NCBI GenBank assembly: GCA_050633465.1
Contig: JBOEGO010000004.1
Span: 177,972 to 241,971, forward strand
Length of the DNA: 64,000 bases
Direction of reading: 5' to 3'
Origin: UBA3069 sp050633465
GTDB lineage: Bacteria; Pseudomonadota; Alphaproteobacteria; Rhodobacterales; Rhodobacteraceae
In this document: piece by piece, positions 59,100-64,000 of the stretch
Layout: each line of letters starts with the position of its first letter
Numbering within the stretch: the stretch's first letter is position 1
Program-made: the position numbers and the translations under genes
The notes under the pieces: generated by a model
What the model saw: only the letters and a program-made list of their open reading frames with translations
What the model was told of the DNA's origin: nothing
Database searches by the model: none

Positions 59100-60299
59100 G
59101 TGGGCAAACGCTGGCCACTGTTGGCAATGTCATTGCAAATGGGGGCGCTGACGGTTCTGACGCTGGGGTTTTACCGTTTCTGGATGAAAACCCGCTTGCG
59201 GCGCTGGTATTGGTCATCCATCAGGCCCGGTGGGCAGCCGCTGGAATATGTCGGCCAACCCGAGGAAAAGCTGCTGGGGTTTCTGATCGCCGTGGTGGTG
59301 TTGGCGTTTTACATCGGGGTGGTGAACCTGATCCTGATGTTCCTGTCATTTTCGATTTTTCAGGGCAATGGCGCGGCCTATTTGCTGTCGTTCATCGGGG
59401 TGGTGCCGCTGTGGTTTTATGCTCGCTACCGTGCGCGGCGTTACATTCTGGCGCGCACCCGCTGGCGTGGTATCCGGTTCGGGCTGGAACCGGGCGCATG
59501 GGGCTATGTGCGTGCGGCGCTGTGGCATTGGTTTTTGACCATCGTCACGCTGGGCGTGCTATGGCCACGCAAGGCGTTTTATCTGGAGAAATACATCACC
59601 GACCACAGCCGGTTTGGCGATGCCGCTCTGCGTCAGGGTGGCAGCTGGAAAATGCTGATCCGCCCGTTCTGGCCGGTTGCAATATTTGCGGCGGGGACAG
59701 CATTTTCGCTGCTGCTATTGCAAGGCAATGAACGTGGCTGGTTTCCCGATGACATGATCACGGCCCTGGGCGGGGGGGATTATTTCCGGCTTGTGATGAT
59801 CTGGATACTGGTGGCCTGTGTGGTGTTGGCCGGTTTGGCGATGTTGCGCTACCGCGTGCGGGCCTTTGCGCTGCTGAACAGTGCCAAACAGGTTGGCGGG
59901 GTGCGAATGATGTCGCAGCCGCGTGCCGGGCGGGTGATGCGCATTTATCTGTTGGGGTATTTTCTGACGGGGTTGATCATGCTTGCCTGTCTGGTCCCGC
60001 TGGGGTTTTTACTGGCCCTGACCGGCACGGCCGAGGTGATGTTCGGCAATGGCACCGCCACCATGGGGGCGGTCAGTTCGCCGTTGATTTTCACCAGCAT
60101 GCTGGCCTATTTCGCGATGTTTTTGCTCTGGGGGGCTTTGGCCTCGGTTCTGGTGACCTTGCCCTTGCTGCGCCATTACGCCGAAACACTAAGCCTGCAT
60201 GATGCGCAGGCATTGCGTGATATTTCGCAACGCGCCCGTGATGAATTTGCCGAGGCCGAAGGTTTTGCCGAAGCACTGGATGTGGGGGCCGCGATATGA
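59100..60299 (+). CDS. DUF898 (YjgN-like) membrane protein
   Basis: Inner-membrane protein with about seven or eight hydrophobic helices and two DUF898-type segments; LTLGFYRFWMKTRLRRWYWS near the start and TLGVLWPRKAFYLEKYITDH near residue 160 are the family pattern. Length from the GTG at 59100 is 399 residues, like E. coli YjgN. The start is uncertain: the frame is open back through a Pro/Ala/Glu-rich stretch (58952-59099) and its next ATG is at 58794 inside parC. Function unknown. The stop overlaps the M48 gene start by four bases. Confidence 0.82.
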   Translation: MGKRWPLLAMSLQMGALTVLTLGFYRFWMKTRLRRWYWSSIRPGGQPLEYVGQPEEKLLGFLIAVVVLAFYIGVVNLILMFLSFSIFQGNGAAYLLSFIGVVPLWFYARYRARRYILARTRWRGIRFGLEPGAWGYVRAALWHWFLTIVTLGVLWPRKAFYLEKYITDHSRFGDAALRQGGSWKMLIRPFWPVAIFAAGTAFSLLLLQGNERGWFPDDMITALGGGDYFRLVMIWILVACVVLAGLAMLRYRVRAFALLNSAKQVGGVRMMSQPRAGRVMRIYLLGYFLTGLIMLACLVPLGFLLALTGTAEVMFGNGTATMGAVSSPLIFTSMLAYFAMFLLWGALASVLVTLPLLRHYAETLSLHDAQALRDISQRARDEFAEAEGFAEALDVGAAI

Positions 60300-61492
60300 G
60301 CCGACCACCGACATTGGCAACCCCCGGCGCAGGCCCGTGGCATGGGGCGGAAAACGCCCGCATGATCGGGCGCACCATCTGGCTGAACGGGAAATCGCCG
60401 GTTCCGGAGACTGTGATTTTACGGGTCGATGGCGATTGCCTGTTGATCGAAACCCCTAATGAAACAGTGGTTTGGCCGCTGGACCAGATCCGGCAGGTGC
60501 GCGATATGGCGGCGCGGGATGTGGTGCTGCTGCGCCGTGGTATCACATCAACCGCGCGGCTGGAAATTCGCGCGCCGGAACTGGCGCAGGTGTTGTTTCC
60601 GCTGTGTCGCAATCTGCGGCGCAAACCACCTGTTTTGGGGTTGGGGCGGTTGTGGGCATGGGCGGGGGCGGCTGTGGCCTCGGTCGGGGTGATCCTGCTG
60701 GTGTTGGTGCCGCTGCTGGCCGATCAACTGGCGCCTATGATCCCGCCGGCGGGCGAACGTGCGCTGGGCGAAAAGACCCTGACCCAGATCCGCGGTGCGC
60801 TGGATGATCGTGGCCCTGTGCGCCTGTGCGAACACCCCCCAGGCGTGGCGGCGCTGGCCAAGATGCAGGACAGGTTGCAGGCGCATCTGGACCTGCCCCA
60901 CGGCGTGACCGTCACCGTATTGAACCACCGCATGATCAATGCCTTTGCCCTGCCGGGCGGGCAGGTGGTGCTGTTCAAGGGGCTGATCCGCACCGCCCAA
61001 ACCCCCGAAGAAGTCGCCGCGGTGCTGGCGCATGAATTGGGCCATGTCGCCAGCCGTGACCCGACGCGCCATGCGCTGCGTTCAGCCGGATCAATCGGGG
61101 TTTTGGGGCTGTTGTTTGGTGATTTTGCGGGCGGCACGGCGGTGCTGTTCCTTGCCAACCGCCTGATCGAGGCGAATTATTCCCAATCCGCCGAAGCCGC
61201 GGCAGATGTATTTGCCCGTAACCTGCTGCGTGATGCCGGGCTGCAACCCGGGGCCTTGGGGCGGATGTTTGAACGGATGCAGGCAGGATCGGGCGAACCG
61301 CCCGCCATGCTGAAACATTTCCTGTCGCATCCCGATCTGGCCGAACGGATTTTAGCATCGGCAGACGAACCCGAACTGGAAACCCTGCCATTGCTGACTG
61401 ATGCGGAGTGGCAGGATTTGCGCCAGATTTGTCGCCGGAGCAGTCTGGGCATCACGGATACAGACGGGACCAGCCTGTTGCCGCCTAGATAG
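60296..61492 (+). CDS. M48 family zinc metallopeptidase
   Basis: A 398-residue peptidase: an N-terminal soluble part of about 110 residues, one membrane helix around 118-142 (AWAGAAVASVGVILLVLVPL), then an M48 domain with the zinc motif AHELGHVASRD near residue 245 and the downstream glutamate in SQSAEAAADVFA near 300. Likely a periplasmic-facing quality-control or maturation protease. ATGA overlap with the DUF898 gene means the two are made together. The 3' end overlaps the convergent P450 gene by eight bases. Confidence 0.9.
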   Translation: MSRPPTLATPGAGPWHGAENARMIGRTIWLNGKSPVPETVILRVDGDCLLIETPNETVVWPLDQIRQVRDMAARDVVLLRRGITSTARLEIRAPELAQVLFPLCRNLRRKPPVLGLGRLWAWAGAAVASVGVILLVLVPLLADQLAPMIPPAGERALGEKTLTQIRGALDDRGPVRLCEHPPGVAALAKMQDRLQAHLDLPHGVTVTVLNHRMINAFALPGGQVVLFKGLIRTAQTPEEVAAVLAHELGHVASRDPTRHALRSAGSIGVLGLLFGDFAGGTAVLFLANRLIEANYSQSAEAAADVFARNLLRDAGLQPGALGRMFERMQAGSGEPPAMLKHFLSHPDLAERILASADEPELETLPLLTDAEWQDLRQICRRSSLGITDTDGTSLLPPR

Positions 61493-62873
61493 GCTGGGTC
61501 ATCGGTTCAGCCTGTAACCAAACGCCGCCTTCGGGGCGCAGGGTCAGGATCATCACAGGTTTTGGATCGCGGCCCTTGATCTGGCGAAACCGGAACCGTG
61601 ACAGCAATGTCGCCAGAATGATCACGGATTCCTGTAGCGCGAAACTGGCCCCGATACAGATGCGCGGCCCGTCGCCAAAGGGCAGGTAGCTGTAGCGGTC
61701 CGGCTTTTGCCCCATGAAACGGTCCGGGCGAAACGCATCGGGCGCGTCCCACAGCAGGCGGTTGCGGTGCAGCGCATAGATGGGCAGCATTACGGTATCA
61801 CCCTTGCGGACCTCGCGGTTGCACAGGGTGTCCGGCCCCTGCGCGGTGCGCGACAGAAACCCCGCAGGGGGATACAATCGCAGGGTTTCATCCACGATGG
61901 CACGGATAAAGGGCAGGTTGGTGATGTCATCCACGGTCGCGGTGCGCCCCTGTAGAACCTGCTGTGCCTCGGCCCGTGCACGGTCCTGCACGCCCTGATC
62001 AAAGGCGCAAAGATACAGCGCCCAACCCAGCGTCAGGGCGGTGGTTTCATGCCCCGCAACGATGAACGTCAGCAGGTTGTCGCGCAGTTCGCCTGTGTCC
62101 ATGCTGCGCGCTGTGTCCGGGTCTTCGCCTGCGATCAGCAGGTCCAACAGGTCGGGCGGGGTATGCGCGCCCTCGTCCCGGCGGCCATCAACCACATGAT
62201 CTGCCATTTTCTTCATCTCTCGCATGGCGGGGCCGGTCACGATACGATTGGGGCGCGGAAACCATTCGGGCGCGCCCAGAATATCCAGCAGCGACACCCG
62301 CGCCGTCTGGTCGATGTAGCGTTCGATCGCGTGATGCACCGCATCGCGGTCAAACCCCTTACCCCCCGAAAACGTGACGTCTGATATCACCTCGAATGTG
62401 GTGGTGACCATTTCCTGAAACATATCCATGGCACGGGGCCCGGCGCCGGATACCCTTGCGCAAGCCCGATCCGCCGCGGCGGACATGAACGGCGCAAGCG
62501 CGGCAATGTTGCGGTGCGAAAACGCAGGGGCTGCAGCACGGCGTTGCCAGCGCCAATGCGCGCCTTCGGCCACGAACAGGCTGTCGCCGATGGCGGGGCG
62601 CAGCAGGTTTTTCGTGACATCGGATTTAGGGTAATTATCCAGATTTTCCAACAGGATGCGGCGCAGCGCAATTGGGTCCATGACCATGTGCCAGCGTTTG
62701 CCGGTCTTGCCCGAAACCATGGGTTGCTGCACGGCAAGTTCGGGGATGATCGACAGGATGTTTTTGCGTGCGGCCAGAAAGCTGCCGAAAATACCCATAG
62801 GGGAGGTGATGAAATTGGACGCCACGGGCAGGCGTTCGGATGTTTCGTTCTCCATCAAAGCGGTTTCAGCCAT
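61485..62873 (-). CDS. Cytochrome P450
   Basis: A 462-residue soluble P450. I-helix GHETTALTLGW near residue 275 with the oxygen-activating Thr, ExxR in DETLRLYPPAGF near 335, and heme-ligand Cys near 406 in FGDGPRICIGASFAL. The pattern (GHETT, PPFGD-like LPFGDGPR) is close to bacterial homologues of CYP4/CYP102-type fatty acid hydroxylases. No ferredoxin or reductase gene is adjacent. Substrate unknown. Confidence 0.94.
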   Translation of the reverse strand: MAETALMENETSERLPVASNFITSPMGIFGSFLAARKNILSIIPELAVQQPMVSGKTGKRWHMVMDPIALRRILLENLDNYPKSDVTKNLLRPAIGDSLFVAEGAHWRWQRRAAAPAFSHRNIAALAPFMSAAADRACARVSGAGPRAMDMFQEMVTTTFEVISDVTFSGGKGFDRDAVHHAIERYIDQTARVSLLDILGAPEWFPRPNRIVTGPAMREMKKMADHVVDGRRDEGAHTPPDLLDLLIAGEDPDTARSMDTGELRDNLLTFIVAGHETTALTLGWALYLCAFDQGVQDRARAEAQQVLQGRTATVDDITNLPFIRAIVDETLRLYPPAGFLSRTAQGPDTLCNREVRKGDTVMLPIYALHRNRLLWDAPDAFRPDRFMGQKPDRYSYLPFGDGPRICIGASFALQESVIILATLLSRFRFRQIKGRDPKPVMILTLRPEGGVWLQAEPMTQPI

Positions 62874-63052
62874 GCCATCACCCTTTCAAAACAGACCTGT
62901 CAGTTCATATAGGGCCGTTGCCGGCTCGCGCCAATGTTATCACGCCTGCGGCTGACAGGCGGGCGAATGATTGCGCCTTGCGCCGCACTATATTACCCAT
63001 GCGATCAATGGCGCGGCCCGCTGCGCTGTCATAACCCTTTGAAAGGACCGAC

Positions 63053-63823
63053 ATGCTGCGCCTTATTGCTGTTTTCGCCGGTATTCTGATGCTGTCCGCC
63101 TGTGCCTCGATCAACGATCTGGACAGTGACCGCGTGGCGCTGGGCGATTTTTCGCTGGGGCACCGCGTTGTGGTCGGGCCGAACCTGACCAAGGGCCCGG
63201 CCTCGCGGGATGCGACACTGGAGGAGTGGCAAGAGGCAATGACCGCCGCCGTCAATGAGCGATTTGGCGCATATGAGGGCGAAAAACTGTATCATTTTGG
63301 GATCTCGGTCGAAGGATATGTGCTAGCCCAACCCGGTATCCCGTTGGTTTTGAACCCGAAATCTGTGATCATCTTCAATCTGACCGTCTGGGATGATGCG
63401 GCGGGCAAGAAATTGAACGAAGAACCCGAGCAGATCACTGTGTTCGAGGCGGTATCGGAAAAATCCATCCTTGGTTCGGGGCTGACCCAAACCAAAGAAG
63501 AGCAGATGCAGGCATTGTCGCGTGCCGCGGCCAAGATGATCCAGAAATATCTGGTGCGTATGAACCGTCAGGAAAAGTGGTTCAAATCCGGTGCGCAGGC
63601 GGCAGCGCCAAAGGCACCAGCAGAGGATGACGTGAATACCGAATCCGGTGACACAGCCAAGCCCGCCCCGCAGGCAAAGCCGGAAAAGGCCAAAAAGAAG
63701 CCCGAAAAACAGGTTGAAAAAAAGGCCGAAGCGCTTAACTCCTCGACAAGCGCCAGCACGGTAACCCTGCCCGATGAAACCATCATCGAACCCGAAGTAA
63801 CCCCTGCACCTGTCGCTAACTAA
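63053..63823 (+). CDS. Predicted lipoprotein
   Basis: A 256-residue protein with a lipobox (ILMLSACAS, Cys near residue 17) and thus probably a membrane-anchored lipoprotein. The middle (about 20-180) is a folded domain that I do not recognise (RVVVGPNLTKGPASRDATLEEW, in parts, and GFEVLAQPGIP-like VEGYVLAQPGIPLVLNPKS). The last 75 residues are Lys/Pro/Ala-rich and probably unstructured (KPAPQAKPEKAKKKPEKQ). GAAAGGACCGAC precedes the ATG. Single gene. Confidence 0.8.
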   Translation: MLRLIAVFAGILMLSACASINDLDSDRVALGDFSLGHRVVVGPNLTKGPASRDATLEEWQEAMTAAVNERFGAYEGEKLYHFGISVEGYVLAQPGIPLVLNPKSVIIFNLTVWDDAAGKKLNEEPEQITVFEAVSEKSILGSGLTQTKEEQMQALSRAAAKMIQKYLVRMNRQEKWFKSGAQAAAPKAPAEDDVNTESGDTAKPAPQAKPEKAKKKPEKQVEKKAEALNSSTSASTVTLPDETIIEPEVTPAPVAN

Positions 63824-63987
63824 CCCCGATCCCTTGTCGGTTCCGTCACGCGGCGTGCTGCCCTTGCTTTCAAAGCCGTGTTTGGACAACAACAAGGGAT
63901 TGATTTTCCTGCCGCAAGCCAATAAACGGCGCGCGGAGTAAATAAATCGGGCCAACCGGCCCCCCAATAACGCGGAGCGCCAAACCC

Positions 63988-64000
63988 ATGGCAAAGGCAA
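63988..64000 (+). CDS. Start of a further gene (first four codons)
   Basis: An ATG with GGAG about 11 bases upstream starts MAKA and runs out of the window. Elongation factor Tu in this group begins MAKAKFER, so tuf is possible, but four residues cannot decide. The region 63824-63987 before it contains no gene that I can support. Confidence 0.35.

Noticed and set aside
1..64000. tRNA and rRNA genes
   Set aside because: No T-loop (GGTTCGAATCC-like) with a matching acceptor stem and no rRNA-like stretch was seen on either strand by eye. A covariance search would be decisive.
1..64000. CRISPR arrays, insertion sequences, prophage or integrative elements
   Set aside because: No regularly spaced repeats, transposase, integrase or phage structural gene was recognised. 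The only repeat elements are the short ones listed.

Overview
The window looks like chromosome from an alphaproteobacterium of the Rhodobacteraceae (Roseobacter-type). The grounds are gene content and order: a pckA/chvI-chvG/hprK/rapZ/EIIA-Man/HPr block, an fdsGBA-fdhD-fdsD formate dehydrogenase operon, a methylsuccinyl-CoA dehydrogenase of the ethylmalonyl-CoA pathway, a DUF6473 protein, TRAP transporters, and high-GC coding sequence throughout. No rRNA, tRNA, CRISPR array, transposase or phage gene was recognised. I cannot name genus or species.

Layout. 1-5.8 kb: end of aspS, a DUF1800/DUF1501 pair, a GNAT enzyme, and a LicD protein coupled to a glycerol-3-phosphate-type cytidylyltransferase. 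5.8-12.7 kb (minus strand): NAD-linked molybdenum formate dehydrogenase, five genes joined by four ATGA overlaps, behind a LysR regulator. 12.9-13.4 kb: a DUF3237 gene. 13.4-21.1 kb: a RutR-like TetR regulator facing a reductive pyrimidine/hydantoin operon (carbamoylase, small membrane protein, dihydropyrimidinase, four-gene ABC importer); a near-perfect RutR box lies in the divergent promoter. 21.1-33.9 kb: an aromatic-acid island made of a MarR regulator, gentisate 1,2-dioxygenase, fumarylpyruvate hydrolase, maleylpyruvate isomerase, a TRAP importer with two tandem binding proteins, a hydroxybenzoate-type FAD hydroxylase, a crotonase, a second MarR regulator, a feruloyl-CoA-synthase-like ligase and an amidohydrolase. 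34-36.9 kb: a SLAC1/TehA-type channel, a BKACE enzyme and an acyltransferase. 37-43.5 kb: regulatory PTS, RapZ, HprK, ChvG/ChvI and pckA. 43.6-46.7 kb: an uncharacterised protein with an atypical LysR-HTH regulator, an XRE regulator and a TSUP permease. 46.9-53.3 kb: acyl-CoA metabolism (Mcd, 3-hydroxybutyryl-CoA dehydrogenase, EtfAB, cob(I)alamin adenosyltransferase). 53.4-64 kb: SDR, RTX protein, SH3 protein, parC, DUF898 protein, M48 peptidase, cytochrome P450, a lipoprotein, and the first codons of another gene.

How the genes work together. The aromatic island can be read as uptake by TRAP, ring hydroxylation to gentisate, ring cleavage, isomerisation and hydrolysis to fumarate plus pyruvate. 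The ligase/crotonase/amidohydrolase half probably shortens a hydroxycinnamate-like side chain upstream of that. The most useful new observation is an operator-like motif, TTAGTTATnnTkCATA, present three times: upstream of the DUF3237 gene, between the first MarR gene and the gentisate operon, and upstream of the crotonase/MarR/ligase genes. It suggests one regulon that includes the distant DUF3237 gene. Formate oxidation, hydantoin/pyrimidine scavenging, PEP carboxykinase control and the ethylmalonyl-CoA pathway fit a marine-type heterotroph living on small organic acids and aromatic acids.

All functions are read by eye from translated sequence and motifs; no database search was run.
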